A stretch of DNA of 64,000 nt from JBAZDC01 sp041654595 (GTDB taxonomy: Bacteria; Pseudomonadota; Gammaproteobacteria; Burkholderiales; Burkholderiaceae_B), in NCBI GenBank assembly GCA_964551305.1, contig CAZKBT010000001.1, forward strand, positions 1-64,000, in the 5' to 3' direction. The notes beneath the pieces were generated by a model. It ran no database searches. It had not been told where the DNA came from and saw only the letters and a list, made by a program, of their open reading frames with translations. Numbering within the stretch: the stretch's first letter is position 1; each line of letters begins with the position of its first letter. Position numbers and translations under genes: made by a program. Positions 17,577 through 26,720 of the stretch are shown piece by piece.

Positions 17577-18602
17577 TCACACTTGCGCGGACGGCTCCGC
17601 AGCGCCCGCGCGAAAATACATCGCCAGGAAAATCAACGGGGCGTAAGCAATGATCAGCCCCCCTACGCCCGACAATATTCCATTCAGCACCAGCAATGCC
17701 ATGGGTAATAGCCATAGCAGATTTATGCCCAACACTGACAAGGTAACGACCCGATGGCTGGCAAAGCGGCGCGACGCAAACTGATAAGCGTGGCTGCGAT
17801 GCGCCTCATAAACTTTTTCACCACGAATCAACCGCCGCAGCAACGTCAATGTGGCGTCGACGACGAACACCCCCAGCATGATCAGCCAGCACCAGAACAG
17901 TTCGGGCTCAATCCAGCCGGCCTGTAGCGACATAACACCCATGACCATCCCCAGGAAGCCGCTACCCGCATCTCCCATGAATATCTTCGCGGGGGGGAAG
18001 TTCCAAATCAAAAAACCCAGCACCGCGGCAAGCAAAGCCAAGGATACTCCCGCCGATGCCGATTGCCCGATCAAATAATGGAACAAAGCGCCCGCAGCAG
18101 TAACACTTATCGCCTCTATGCTGGCGATGCCGTCAATGCCATCCATGAAGTTATAGAGATTGAGTAGCCAGACAAGATACAAGACGGCCAAGAACATCCC
18201 CAACCAGCCCAGGTCCAGAATCACGCCGAACAAATCGACCGGCGCAACACCGCCCAGCCAATACACTGCCCAGGCTGCGCCCAGAAAATGAGCCAGCAGC
18301 CGCCACCGGGCTGGTATATGGCCATGGTCATCCATGAACCCCACGACGGCAATCCACGCCGCTGCTCCGCCCACTGCCAGCACATAGGACAGGGATAAGA
18401 GGCCTGCGCCCCATAGAACGATCACAGCCGCAAGAAACGTCACTACTATAGCCACACCCCCACCTCTAGGGGTGGGGATACGGTGAGAACTGCGGGCATT
18501 GGGTATATCCATTACGCTATTCGCCAGCGCGTAATGTCGCAACGCCCAAGTCAGAGCCCATGAGGCCAGCACGACAGCGATCAAAAACAAACTGTTCCGC
18601 AT
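17577..18602 (-). CDS. wbpL: WbpL/WecA-type polyprenyl-phosphate HexNAc-1-phosphate transferase
   Basis: A 341-residue polytopic enzyme that starts each O-unit by moving a HexNAc-1-phosphate from UDP-sugar to undecaprenyl phosphate. Family motifs: SSHRIPTPRGGGVAIV (about 39-54), the acidic FMDDHGHIPARWR (about 87), NLYNFMDGIDGIAS (about 149-162) with catalytic aspartates, and FMGDAGSGFLG (about 206). The basic loop EKVYEAHRSHAYQ is as in WbpL. About ten membrane segments. With WbpM and the WbpV-like reductase in the same operon, UDP-D-QuiNAc or UDP-D-FucNAc is the expected donor. Confidence 0.93.
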   Translation of the reverse strand: MRNSLFLIAVVLASWALTWALRHYALANSVMDIPNARSSHRIPTPRGGGVAIVVTFLAAVIVLWGAGLLSLSYVLAVGGAAAWIAVVGFMDDHGHIPARWRLLAHFLGAAWAVYWLGGVAPVDLFGVILDLGWLGMFLAVLYLVWLLNLYNFMDGIDGIASIEAISVTAAGALFHYLIGQSASAGVSLALLAAVLGFLIWNFPPAKIFMGDAGSGFLGMVMGVMSLQAGWIEPELFWCWLIMLGVFVVDATLTLLRRLIRGEKVYEAHRSHAYQFASRRFASHRVVTLSVLGINLLWLLPMALLVLNGILSGVGGLIIAYAPLIFLAMYFRAGAAEPSAQV

Positions 18603-18671
18603 ATAGGAGACACTATAAAACTGGAGAGGGACCTATCCCTGATTTGGCACAGGCATAAAATGGACGCTGAG

Positions 18672-19550
18672 TTATCGAACGTCGATGTCGGACAGCTCGA
18701 ATTTTCTCGGCTTAAAGTCAAAATCCGCGCTTGCGGCATCGTGATCAAAAACCATATCCTGATTCATCCGCTGTACCATATCCACATTCCAGTTCTTATA
18801 GCGCGGAATACGTTGCAAAATCCACAGCCCTGCGCGAAACAAAACCATATTGATTCTCAGAATACGAGGCTTGCGCCCCATCGCCAGGAAAATTCTCCTG
18901 ACCATTTCCTCGTACGACAGGACCTCCGCGCCGGAAATGTTGTAGGCTTTATTAAACGCAGCCGACGCAAAAGCAGACTGTACACACGCCATCGCCACAT
19001 CATCCACGTAAATCGGCTGCCGCAGGCCGGCTGCCTTTCCGAACAAGGGAAACAATGTAAATTTCCGGATGATGCGCACGATTTCCGATAGGTTGCGGTC
19101 CGTGCTTCGCCCATAAATCAACGTGGGACGAACGATAGTCCAATCTATGGCGTGTAAAGAGGCCCAATCGATCAAATCCTGCTCACCCTTGACCAAGCGT
19201 TGAACCACGTCCTCTTCATAAGCGCTGGTAGACGCCGTCTTCGTAAAGCGGCTCGTTGATGAAATGACGACGATACGTTTTGCTCCCGCCTCAGCCAGCA
19301 AATCGAAATAATCGGGCAGGACCCATATGGGACCAACGCTAATCCAAGTCTCTACGCCACGCAATGCCGCTAGACGTTGCCCGTAGTCCGATGCGCCCAA
19401 ATCCAGCCAGCGTACGCCCGCGTCGTCCGTCTTCCGCGGCTTTCTGGACAGGGCGGCCACGGAGATCCCCTGATCACGGAGCTGCCGTATTACCTGCCTT
19501 CCCACAGGGCTGGCTCCACCGATCAAGCCTATTCTTGAAGGAGTCTTCAT
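18672..19550 (-). CDS. WbpV/WbpK-like NAD-dependent epimerase/reductase
   Basis: A 292-residue short-chain dehydrogenase-like protein. N-terminal fold IGLIGGASPVGRQVIRQL (about 7-24); the active-site region has SSTSRF and SAYEEDVVQRLVKGEQ, where the Y-x3-x-type arrangement of this branch is diverged. Relatives WbpV and WbpK reduce the WbpM product at C4 to UDP-QuiNAc or UDP-FucNAc. Which epimer is made cannot be told by eye. The ATG at 19550 (GAGAG upstream) is preferred over a TTG at 19565 overlapping the previous gene. Followed by wbpL. Confidence 0.8.
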   Translation of the reverse strand: MKTPSRIGLIGGASPVGRQVIRQLRDQGISVAALSRKPRKTDDAGVRWLDLGASDYGQRLAALRGVETWISVGPIWVLPDYFDLLAEAGAKRIVVISSTSRFTKTASTSAYEEDVVQRLVKGEQDLIDWASLHAIDWTIVRPTLIYGRSTDRNLSEIVRIIRKFTLFPLFGKAAGLRQPIYVDDVAMACVQSAFASAAFNKAYNISGAEVLSYEEMVRRIFLAMGRKPRILRINMVLFRAGLWILQRIPRYKNWNVDMVQRMNQDMVFDHDAASADFDFKPRKFELSDIDVR

Positions 19551-19561
19551 GAGGCGCACTC

Positions 19562-20779
19562 TCAAGTCAATAATAACGTCGCAAGCTTCGCGGCTTGCGC
19601 GTTGGTCTCAAAATTCTTCAGGAAATACTCCCGGCCGGCGCGCCCGAACTCGGCCCGGTCTTCGTTGGACATGGCATGTAACTGCTCGATGGCCTGCACC
19701 AACCCCGCCACATTCTCCGCGCCACATGCCAAGCCGGCACGCGCCTCCAGCACCACTCGCGCCCCTTCACCATCCAGTGCGGCAATAATAGGTTTGCCGG
19801 CAGCCAAATATGATTGGATCTTGGCGGGAACCGTCTGCGCAAAGATCTCGGCTTTCTTCAGCGAAACGAGCAAAGCCTGGGCGCGGGTCAGAAATTGTGG
19901 CATTTCCTGTGCGGGATAACGGCCTGCCAGAATAAGGTTGTCCAGGCCCAATGCCGCTTTCTGCTCGGCAAGCCAGTTGGACATGCTGCCGCTCCCCACT
20001 AAAACCAGTTTGAAGTCCGGTATATGCCGTAAACGATCAGCTGCCGCCACCAATGTTTCAACGTCCTGCGCCGTTCCCAGGTTACCCGTGAAGACGATGC
20101 AGAAGTCCCGTTCCAGCACCTGCAGCAATTCGACATCCAGCGCCGTATCCGTCGATAATTCCTGGGGGATGTCCACATGCGAATTGGGATAGTAGACTAT
20201 CTTTTTCCGATCAGCATACTTGGCTACGGCATCGACAAATGCATGAGACTGGACCAAGATGCGATCAGAGCATGCGTAAATCGCCCGCACCACCAAGCCG
20301 ACGGCGCCCAGCACGAAACGATTCTTGATGAAACCTGTAGCCGCGAGACTCTCGGGCCACAGGTCCAACACCCAGATCGTCATTTTCTTGCGCAGAATCC
20401 ACTTCAAGTAGATAGCGGGAATAACGGAAGTAATCGGCGAAAGCGTAAATACGAATATCGCGTCAAAATCTTTACCACGTGCCTGCGATGGGAAATGACG
20501 TAACCCATTCATGACGAATGATAGGTAGTTCCTGATCAGTCCTTTTGCTCCACCTTTACCCCTAGGAGCCAAAGGCACCCGATGCACCGGCACCGTCGAC
20601 TCGAATAGCTCCGTCATGCAGCCTTCTTGCCGATAGCCTGAAAATATCCGCCCATCAGGATAGTTCGGCTTGCCGGTAAACACTTCGACGGCGTGCCCCT
20701 GCGCAACCAGCGCCCGCACCAGATCATTGATCGAAAACGATTCCGGCCAAAAATACTGGGTGACTAACGCTATTCTCAT
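19562..20779 (-). CDS. wbuB: GT4 glycosyltransferase, WbuB type (probable L-FucNAc transferase)
   Basis: A 405-residue cytoplasmic GT-B glycosyltransferase. It begins MRIALVTQYFWPESFSIND, the WbuB/WbjE-like N-terminus, and has the GT4 C-terminal block with GNLGTAQDVETLV, LVGSGS and AEIFAQTVPAKIQSYLAAGKPI, including the EFAQ/EIFA nucleotide-sugar site. WbuB transfers L-FucNAc in several O-antigens, and fnlA-B-C, which make UDP-L-FucNAc, are directly upstream. The start overlaps the fnlC stop by four bases (ATGA); an ATG three codons upstream is an alternative. Confidence 0.87.
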   Translation of the reverse strand: MRIALVTQYFWPESFSINDLVRALVAQGHAVEVFTGKPNYPDGRIFSGYRQEGCMTELFESTVPVHRVPLAPRGKGGAKGLIRNYLSFVMNGLRHFPSQARGKDFDAIFVFTLSPITSVIPAIYLKWILRKKMTIWVLDLWPESLAATGFIKNRFVLGAVGLVVRAIYACSDRILVQSHAFVDAVAKYADRKKIVYYPNSHVDIPQELSTDTALDVELLQVLERDFCIVFTGNLGTAQDVETLVAAADRLRHIPDFKLVLVGSGSMSNWLAEQKAALGLDNLILAGRYPAQEMPQFLTRAQALLVSLKKAEIFAQTVPAKIQSYLAAGKPIIAALDGEGARVVLEARAGLACGAENVAGLVQAIEQLHAMSNEDRAEFGRAGREYFLKNFETNAQAAKLATLLLT

Positions 20780-21903
20780 TTTTTCCATGTTACGCGGTTT
20801 ACGTAATCGGTATAGCTATGAATGATTCGAACCACTTTATCCGCGACATTCGGCATGCTGTAATCCGCGACCAGCCGCAAACCGCGATCCCGGCCTCGCG
20901 CCTGGGACTCTAGAATGGACAAGCCTTGCAATATCCGCTCTGATTCCAATCCCACCATCATGGCGGCGGCTTCTTCCATGCCCTCAGGCCGCTCGTGGGC
21001 CTCGCGGATGTTCAATGCAGGGAAGTTCAAAATGGATGACTCTTCGTTGATAGTGCCGCTATCGGACAGCACGGCCTTCGCCATGAGCTGTAGACGGTTG
21101 TAATCCTTGAAGCCCAAGGGCTTGAGCAATCGGACGTTTTCATGGAACGCGACGCCCAACGCATCCACGCGCTTCTGCGTACGAGGGTGGGTGGAAACAA
21201 TGACCGGATAACCATACTGTTCAGCAATCGTGTTCAACACATCCACCAATTTGCCGAAATTCTTGTCAGAATCGATGTTCTCTTCGCGATGCGCACTGAC
21301 TACGAAGAACTTGCCGGCTGCCAGCCCTAGACGATCCAGGACGTCCGAAGCGTCGATACCTTCGCGATAGTAATTCAGGACCTCGAACATCGGACTACCG
21401 GTCTTGATGACCATGTCGGGCGGCAAGCCTTCCCGCAACAGATAGTCTCGTGCAATCGTGCTATAGGTCAGATTGATGTCCGCCGTGTGATCGACGATGC
21501 GGCGATTGATTTCCTCTGGCACCCGCATGTCGAAGCACCTATTGCCCGCTTCCATATGAAACGTCGGTATCTTGCGGCGCTTGGCGGGTATGACCGCCAT
21601 ACAGCTATTCGTATCGCCCAGAATCAGCACCGCCTCGGGCCGGACATCGGCCAGCACTTTATCCACGGCGATGATCACCTTGCCGATCGTTTCCGCGCCC
21701 GATGCGCCGGCGGCATCTAGAAAATGATCGGGCTTGCGGATGCCCAGATCCTGGAAAAAAATTTCATTAAGTTCATAGTCGTAATTTTGGCCTGTATGAA
21801 CCAGAATATGGTCGCAGTACTCATCCAGCTTGGCCATGACACGCGACAAACGGATGATCTCCGGACGCGTCCCCACCACAGTGACGACTTTCAGTTTCTT
21901 CAT
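20776..21903 (-). CDS. fnlC: UDP-N-acetylhexosamine 2-epimerase for UDP-L-FucNAc (FnlC/WbjD)
   Basis: A 375-residue epimerase of the WecB family, last step in UDP-L-FucNAc synthesis. The N-terminus KVVTVVGTRPEIIRLSRVM and the blocks VHTGQNYDYELNEIFF, LGDTNSC and HMEAGNRCFDMRVPEE match WbjD/FnlC closely rather than WecB or WbpI. Downstream SDSGTINEESSIL is the usual UDP-binding motif. It is the third of the fnlA-B-C trio. It is the only 2-epimerase in the locus, so the diamino-uronic acid branch has no WbpI of its own here. Confidence 0.94.
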   Translation of the reverse strand: MKKLKVVTVVGTRPEIIRLSRVMAKLDEYCDHILVHTGQNYDYELNEIFFQDLGIRKPDHFLDAAGASGAETIGKVIIAVDKVLADVRPEAVLILGDTNSCMAVIPAKRRKIPTFHMEAGNRCFDMRVPEEINRRIVDHTADINLTYSTIARDYLLREGLPPDMVIKTGSPMFEVLNYYREGIDASDVLDRLGLAAGKFFVVSAHREENIDSDKNFGKLVDVLNTIAEQYGYPVIVSTHPRTQKRVDALGVAFHENVRLLKPLGFKDYNRLQLMAKAVLSDSGTINEESSILNFPALNIREAHERPEGMEEAAAMMVGLESERILQGLSILESQARGRDRGLRLVADYSMPNVADKVVRIIHSYTDYVNRVTWKK

Positions 21904-21920
21904 TACGGTTCTCTTTTAAC

Positions 21921-23036
21921 TCAGGCATGCGTGCCGACGGGCATCGCATACGTATCGGGGCGCTCCCGATCGAAGATTTCGTTGGCCCACAACATGACGA
22001 TCATTTCATCCTCGCCCACATTGGTGATGTCATGCGTCCAGCCGGGTACTGTTTCCACGATCTCGGGCTCGTCCCCGGACGTAAATAATTCGTAGAATTC
22101 ACCGGATACGATGTGCCGAAACCGGAAGCATGCTTTGCCTTTGATGACCAGAAATTTTTCCGTCTTGCTGTGATGATAGTGGCCGCCTCGCGTAATGCCT
22201 GGATGGGCGGTGAAATAAGAAAACTGACCGGCATCCGGCGTTTTCAGCATTTCGACGAAAACACCGCGCGCATCGCCGTATTTCGGCACGGTATAGGTAA
22301 AACGATCGGGGGTCAGATAACTGACGTAGGTCGAATACAACGCCCGCACCAACCCCGTTCCGACAGGCTCCGTGATCAGGTTCCGACGGCTATCCCGAAA
22401 AGCTGAGAGCTGGCTTGCCAGGCCGCCAACCGTGATGGCGTACTGAGGCTCGACCCGAACATAGGGATCACCCGCCAGCTTTCCATCCATTACATCAACG
22501 AAATGCGTAATCACATCATCGATGTAGACCAAGTTGATCACCGCCTCCGGATCATTGATCTGGATGGGCAGTCCCTGCGAAATGTTGTGGCAGAAAGTCG
22601 CGACTGCCGAATTGTAGTTAGGCCGGGCCCATTTACCGAATACGTTCGGCAAGCGGAACAAATGCACAGGAAAACCGTTGGCGGCGATGTCCAGCAGCGC
22701 CTGTTCGGCCCCACGCTTGCTTTGACCGTAGGGATTGTCCAGCTCGGCCTGGCTGGACGAGGTATACAAGATGGGAACGTGCCTGCCCGACGCCGAAATG
22801 GCAGCCGCCAATGCGCCGGTCAACTCCGTATTTCCCTGAACGAACTCCGAAGGATCCTGAGGTCGATTCACCCCTGCCAGGTGGAATACGAAATCGACCT
22901 GCGCAATCAGCGCGGGCAATTCGCTCACCGAATTGGCACGCGTAAACGGCAGAACCTCGACGTCCTTGCGCTCCGAAAGATGCGACAATAAGTTCTTGCC
23001 AACGAAACCTTGGGCGCCGGTCACTAAAACTCGCAT
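21921..23036 (-). CDS. fnlB: UDP-sugar epimerase/reductase with C-terminal cupin (FnlB/WbjC)
   Basis: A 371-residue bifunctional enzyme converting the FnlA product to UDP-L-PneNAc by C3 epimerisation and C4 reduction. N-terminal Rossmann GAQGFVGKNLL (about 6-16), active-site region YTSSSQAELDNPYGQSKRGAE with Y-x3-K; after about residue 250 a cupin-like domain (GGHYHHSKTEKFLVIKGKA, and WTHDITNVGEDE), typical of WbjC/FnlB. The ATG at 23036 has GGAGGAG seven bases upstream; a GTG two codons earlier overlaps the fnlA stop. Operon position and length are as in known fnl clusters. Confidence 0.93.
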   Translation of the reverse strand: MRVLVTGAQGFVGKNLLSHLSERKDVEVLPFTRANSVSELPALIAQVDFVFHLAGVNRPQDPSEFVQGNTELTGALAAAISASGRHVPILYTSSSQAELDNPYGQSKRGAEQALLDIAANGFPVHLFRLPNVFGKWARPNYNSAVATFCHNISQGLPIQINDPEAVINLVYIDDVITHFVDVMDGKLAGDPYVRVEPQYAITVGGLASQLSAFRDSRRNLITEPVGTGLVRALYSTYVSYLTPDRFTYTVPKYGDARGVFVEMLKTPDAGQFSYFTAHPGITRGGHYHHSKTEKFLVIKGKACFRFRHIVSGEFYELFTSGDEPEIVETVPGWTHDITNVGEDEMIVMLWANEIFDRERPDTYAMPVGTHA

Positions 23037-23038
23037 CG

Positions 23039-24076
23039 TCACTCCTCCGGCGCGGCGTATTTGCCCTGAGCAATGGCTTGCATGAAGTCCAGCTTCAGCA
23101 AAAGCCTCTTCATGCCCTCCACATCGAGCCGCTCGGTATTGTGCGAATTGTAATCTTCGGCTTGAGAAATCCTCTCTTCGCCTTGCTCGACGTATTTCGC
23201 ATAGTTCAAGTCGCGCAAGTCGGGCGGCACACGGAAGTAATCCCCCATGTCTTCCGCCGAAATCATCTCTTCGCGGCTCAACAAAGCCTCATATAGCTTT
23301 TCCCCGTGCCGAGTGCCGATGACATCGATGGGATGCTCAGGCTTGCCCATTATTTCCGTCAACGCCCGCGCCAACGTCTGAACGGTCGCAGCCGGCGCCT
23401 TTTGCACGAACAGGTCGCCATTGTGGCCGTGCGTGAAAGCATACAACACTAGATCCACGGCATCGGCCAACGTCATCATGAATCTGGTCATGTTGGGATC
23501 TGTCAAGGTCAGCGGCTTGCCGGCTCGTATCTGTTCGACGAATAACGGAATGACCGAGCCTCGCGAAGCCATGACGTTGCCATACCGCGTCCCGCAGATC
23601 ACCGTCTTTGACTCATCCACATTGCGCGATTTCGCCACCATGACTTTTTCCATCATGGCCTTCGAAATACCCATCGCGTTGATCGGGTATACCGCCTTAT
23701 CGGTACTAAGACATACCACCCGCCGCACTTCGTTTTGTACCGCCGCCTCCAGCACATTCTCTGTACCGAGAATGTTGGTCTTGACCGCTTCCATGGGGTG
23801 GAACTCGCATGACGGCACCTGCTTGAGCGCAGCCGCATGGAAAATGTAGTCCACGCCCCGCGTGGCGTTCAACACGCTTCGGTAATCCCGCACGTCGCCG
23901 AGATAGAACTTCAGCTTGGGATGCGAATAACGCTTGCGCATGTCATCCTGCTTCTTTTCGTCGCGGCTGAAGATGCGAATTTCGGCGAGATCCGTGTCGA
24001 GGAAACGTTTGAGCACCGCGTTGCCAAACGAACCCGTGCCGCCCGTGATCAATAATTTAGCGTGAGATTCCAACAT
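23039..24076 (-). CDS. fnlA: UDP-GlcNAc 4,6-dehydratase/5-epimerase (FnlA/WbjB)
   Basis: A 345-residue NAD(P)-dependent short-chain dehydrogenase that starts UDP-L-FucNAc synthesis from UDP-GlcNAc. Nucleotide motif GGTGSFGNAVLKRF (about 12-25), RDEKKQDDMRKRY, the catalytic region STDKAVYPINAMGISKAMME, where Met replaces Tyr as in the WbpM/FlaA1/PseB group, and the C-terminal LNYAKYVEQG. First of the fnlA-B-C set; stops four bases into the following gene's alternative start. Confidence 0.95.
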   Translation of the reverse strand: MLESHAKLLITGGTGSFGNAVLKRFLDTDLAEIRIFSRDEKKQDDMRKRYSHPKLKFYLGDVRDYRSVLNATRGVDYIFHAAALKQVPSCEFHPMEAVKTNILGTENVLEAAVQNEVRRVVCLSTDKAVYPINAMGISKAMMEKVMVAKSRNVDESKTVICGTRYGNVMASRGSVIPLFVEQIRAGKPLTLTDPNMTRFMMTLADAVDLVLYAFTHGHNGDLFVQKAPAATVQTLARALTEIMGKPEHPIDVIGTRHGEKLYEALLSREEMISAEDMGDYFRVPPDLRDLNYAKYVEQGEERISQAEDYNSHNTERLDVEGMKRLLLKLDFMQAIAQGKYAAPEE

Positions 24077-24120
24077 GGCTTATGAATAAATTTATCTTGA
24101 GAAATAAAGTGCAGCAGCGC

Positions 24121-24900
24121 TCAACGCGCCATTGCATCCCGAACCAAACTGTCTTTTTCGGCCATGTTCGGATAGTTGATCAACACGGCCTTGTATGCGC
24201 CTTTGAATACGAACAGGCTGCCGGCAACCGCGCCCACCAGCCCAAGCGCGCGAATCAGCTCTGCGATATCGGCCAATGATCCCGCACCACCCACGATCGA
24301 CAAAGGCACCGTCGTCACCTCGCGGACCTTACGGGCCAAGCCCAGATCGTAGCCTTTCATAACGCCGTCATGGTCGATGGCGTTGACTACGATCTCACCC
24401 ACGCCCAAGGCCTGAAACTCCTGCGCAAACTCAGCCGGATCCTTATGCGTATTGACCGTTGCATTGTGCGTCCAGACCTCGTAGCGCCCGCCGAACAGCT
24501 TCTTCTTGACATCCAACACCACGACAACGCTTTGGCTACCCACTTCCCGCGAAATGTCAGCAACCAGCTTGGGGGTCGCGACGGCTGCGGAACTAATGGC
24601 TACCTTCTCCACACCCAAGCCTATCAAACGCCGCGCATGCTCCACCGTTTTCACGCCACCGCCGTAGCACAAAGGCATGCGACATTCCGCAGCCAGCCGT
24701 TCGACCATTTTGAAGTCCGGCTCACGCCCTTCACGTGTTGCATCGATATCCAGCACGATCAATTCGTCCACTTCTTTCTCGTTAAAGATGCGCACGGCAT
24801 TGATAGGGTCGCCGACATACTTGGGTTTGGAAAACCTGACGGTCTTGACCAAGCCTTTATCCTGAACGAGCAAGCAGGGAATTATTCTGGGACGAAGCAC
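24121..24900 (-). CDS. hisF2: HisF-like synthase subunit for sugar amidination (HisF2)
   Basis: A 259-residue beta/alpha barrel related to HisF, acting with HisH2 and WbpG to amidinate the 3-acetamido group of a uronic acid (established in P. aeruginosa O5/B-band). It keeps the barrel elements (LDIDATREG, CYGGGVKTVEHARRLIGLGVEK, NAIDHDGVMKGYDLGL, IVGGAGSLADIAELI). The catalytic Asp11 of true HisF falls in CLLVQDKGLV, where residue 11 is Leu, so imidazole-glycerol-phosphate synthesis is unlikely. GTG start. It follows hisH2 by three bases. The true his operon must be elsewhere. Confidence 0.9.
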   Translation of the reverse strand: MLRPRIIPCLLVQDKGLVKTVRFSKPKYVGDPINAVRIFNEKEVDELIVLDIDATREGREPDFKMVERLAAECRMPLCYGGGVKTVEHARRLIGLGVEKVAISSAAVATPKLVADISREVGSQSVVVVLDVKKKLFGGRYEVWTHNATVNTHKDPAEFAQEFQALGVGEIVVNAIDHDGVMKGYDLGLARKVREVTTVPLSIVGGAGSLADIAELIRALGLVGAVAGSLFVFKGAYKAVLINYPNMAEKDSLVRDAMAR

Positions 24901-24903
24901 GAT

Positions 24904-25518
24904 TTATAAATCCGCGAAATTTTTGAGTAGCCGAGCGCCAAAATGATGGCTTTTTTCCGGGTGGAACTGCACGCCATATACATTGCGATGATTCACGGCA
25001 CAAGCAAAGCGCCGACCATAATCCGCAGTAGCAATCACACTGCTTTCCTCAGCCGCTTCAAAATAGAACGAATGCAGAAAATAGAATCGAGCGTCCTGCT
25101 CCAGCCCATTGAACAACGCAGGAATCCCTATCGGCGCTACGTCGTTCCACCCCATATGAGGCAGATGTGTCCCATGCGGCAGCTGATCAACGGCCAACTT
25201 GCGCACCGTTCCCGGCACCCAGCCCAAACCGGAGAGGACCCCTTCTTCACTGGAATCCGCCAACATTTGCATACCCACGCAGATACCCAATACCGGAATC
25301 CCTCCGCCCTGCACCATTCGATCAACCGTCTCTCTGAGGCCCGAATCCTGAAAGCGTTGCATCGCATGATCGAACGCACCGACCCCGGGCAAGATCAGTT
25401 TGCCGGCGCCGGCGAGTTCAGCCGGAGTTTTCGCTACCGCCACAGGCACGTTCAAGCGCTTGTACATGTTTACAAACGCCAGGATGTTACCCAGGCCGTA
25501 GTCAATAATGTGAATCAT
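24904..25518 (-). CDS. hisH2: HisH-like glutamine amidotransferase for sugar amidination (HisH2)
   Basis: A 204-residue class I glutaminase giving ammonia to the WbpG reaction through HisF2. The catalytic triad is intact: Cys in PVLGICVGMQML (about 82) and His and Glu in GVQFHPEKSHHFG near 183-187. The oxyanion strand is VPVAVAKTP...LILPGVGAFDHAM. Its ATG overlaps the wbpG stop by four bases (ATGA), indicating translational coupling in the order wbpG-hisH2-hisF2. Confidence 0.93.
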   Translation of the reverse strand: MIHIIDYGLGNILAFVNMYKRLNVPVAVAKTPAELAGAGKLILPGVGAFDHAMQRFQDSGLRETVDRMVQGGGIPVLGICVGMQMLADSSEEGVLSGLGWVPGTVRKLAVDQLPHGTHLPHMGWNDVAPIGIPALFNGLEQDARFYFLHSFYFEAAEESSVIATADYGRRFACAVNHRNVYGVQFHPEKSHHFGARLLKNFADL

Positions 25519-26657
25519 CTAAAAAGCCTTTTTTCCAGACCTAGCTTCTGCATAATGTTAGCGCCTATGCCTATCAAGAACTTCTTGTTCCTGTAGTCAC
25601 GATACGTCTTGTTTTCCCCTTCGAAAATCTCCTGGAGCTCTTGTTCCGTCAAATCCAGCTTATGGGCGACATAACGGAACTCTTGCGCAAGGAAATGTTC
25701 ATCCAGCTCCGGTTTGGCTATCCGCACCAAGGCATCCTCGCGCGTCATCTGGCCCGTCAGAATAAGACTTGAAAAATGCGCCCGCCTTTTCTCGTAGCCG
25801 AACTTGCGCGGCAACCAATAGTCCTCATAAAACCGCGTAAAACGCGACTCATGATGCTTATGCTGGAATGGTTGCCAGCCAAATCGCGATTGTAACTCGC
25901 GTTCCGCATCGGCCTTGATGTATGGAACCAGGTTAAGCGGCTTGAAGATCTGCATGCCCAGGATATAACGGTAGTAGAGCTTGTAAACCAGAATATCCAC
26001 TACCGGGAAAGTCTTCAGCGGGCGCTTACCGAATTTACGATGAATGTCCATCATCAAACGCTTGTCGATCCCGGGATAGCCGCCCCATTCCTCCGGCTCA
26101 CGGCAGCATTCGGTAGAAAAATTGCCGCCCGTAAGTACGTACTTCAGCTTATGCTGGCGTGCGAACTTATACAGAGCCGAGAAAAACGCGATATCCTGCG
26201 GCAAATCCTGATCGGCGATTTGCGACTTTAGAAATGCGACTTGCAAGTCCTTCATTTCTTCCCAGTTGATCACCTCGGTGAACAACTCCAATCCCAAACC
26301 GTTAACCAGCTTTTCGATGTTGCCGACTGCTTGATCGGTGTTCCAACCTGCATCCACGTGAAAAAGCAATGGGCGCAAACCCATCTTTTCCTTGGCGATA
26401 TAGGCTGTGTAAGAGCTATCCAAACCGCCGCTGAGGCCGATAATACAATCGAAATCCTTCCCCTTGCCTTGCTCTCTGATTTTGGCAGCGACTTGCATGA
26501 GCTCCCGCTCCCCGCGCTCATCGGTATGCCAATTGGGCTTTATTTGCTCGTCGAAGTTTTTGCAGTAGTCAGACTCGCCATTGGAATCGAAACGGATCGT
26601 GGGATCGCTTGTGTCCATGATGGTTCTGGTGCAAATTCTATATTGTTCTTCAAGCAT
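25515..26657 (-). CDS. wbpG: N-acetyl sugar amidotransferase (WbpG/LpsB)
   Basis: A 380-residue PP-loop ATP pyrophosphatase that activates the acetamido group of a 2,3-diacetamido uronic acid for amidination to acetamidino. PP-loop SGGLDSS at about 75-81; Zn-type cysteines C33 (DYCKNFDEQ) and C185-C186 (STECCREPEEWGG); long conserved middle MDIHRKFGKRPLKTFPV. Starts YRICTRTIMDTSDP, as in WbpG, which supports the ATG at 26657. Works with HisH2 and HisF2 downstream. The sugar it modifies is probably the WbpB-E-D product. Confidence 0.93.
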   Translation of the reverse strand: MLEEQYRICTRTIMDTSDPTIRFDSNGESDYCKNFDEQIKPNWHTDERGERELMQVAAKIREQGKGKDFDCIIGLSGGLDSSYTAYIAKEKMGLRPLLFHVDAGWNTDQAVGNIEKLVNGLGLELFTEVINWEEMKDLQVAFLKSQIADQDLPQDIAFFSALYKFARQHKLKYVLTGGNFSTECCREPEEWGGYPGIDKRLMMDIHRKFGKRPLKTFPVVDILVYKLYYRYILGMQIFKPLNLVPYIKADAERELQSRFGWQPFQHKHHESRFTRFYEDYWLPRKFGYEKRRAHFSSLILTGQMTREDALVRIAKPELDEHFLAQEFRYVAHKLDLTEQELQEIFEGENKTYRDYRNKKFLIGIGANIMQKLGLEKRLFR

Positions 26658-26720
26658 GTTATATCCAATTTATATTCTTACAACAGTTCAAGATAAAATT
26701 CAAATAAGGGATCACAACTT

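Noticed and set aside
24121..25518. histidine biosynthesis genes hisH-hisF
   Set aside because: Location beside wbpG and loss of the HisF Asp11 position show they serve sugar amidination.
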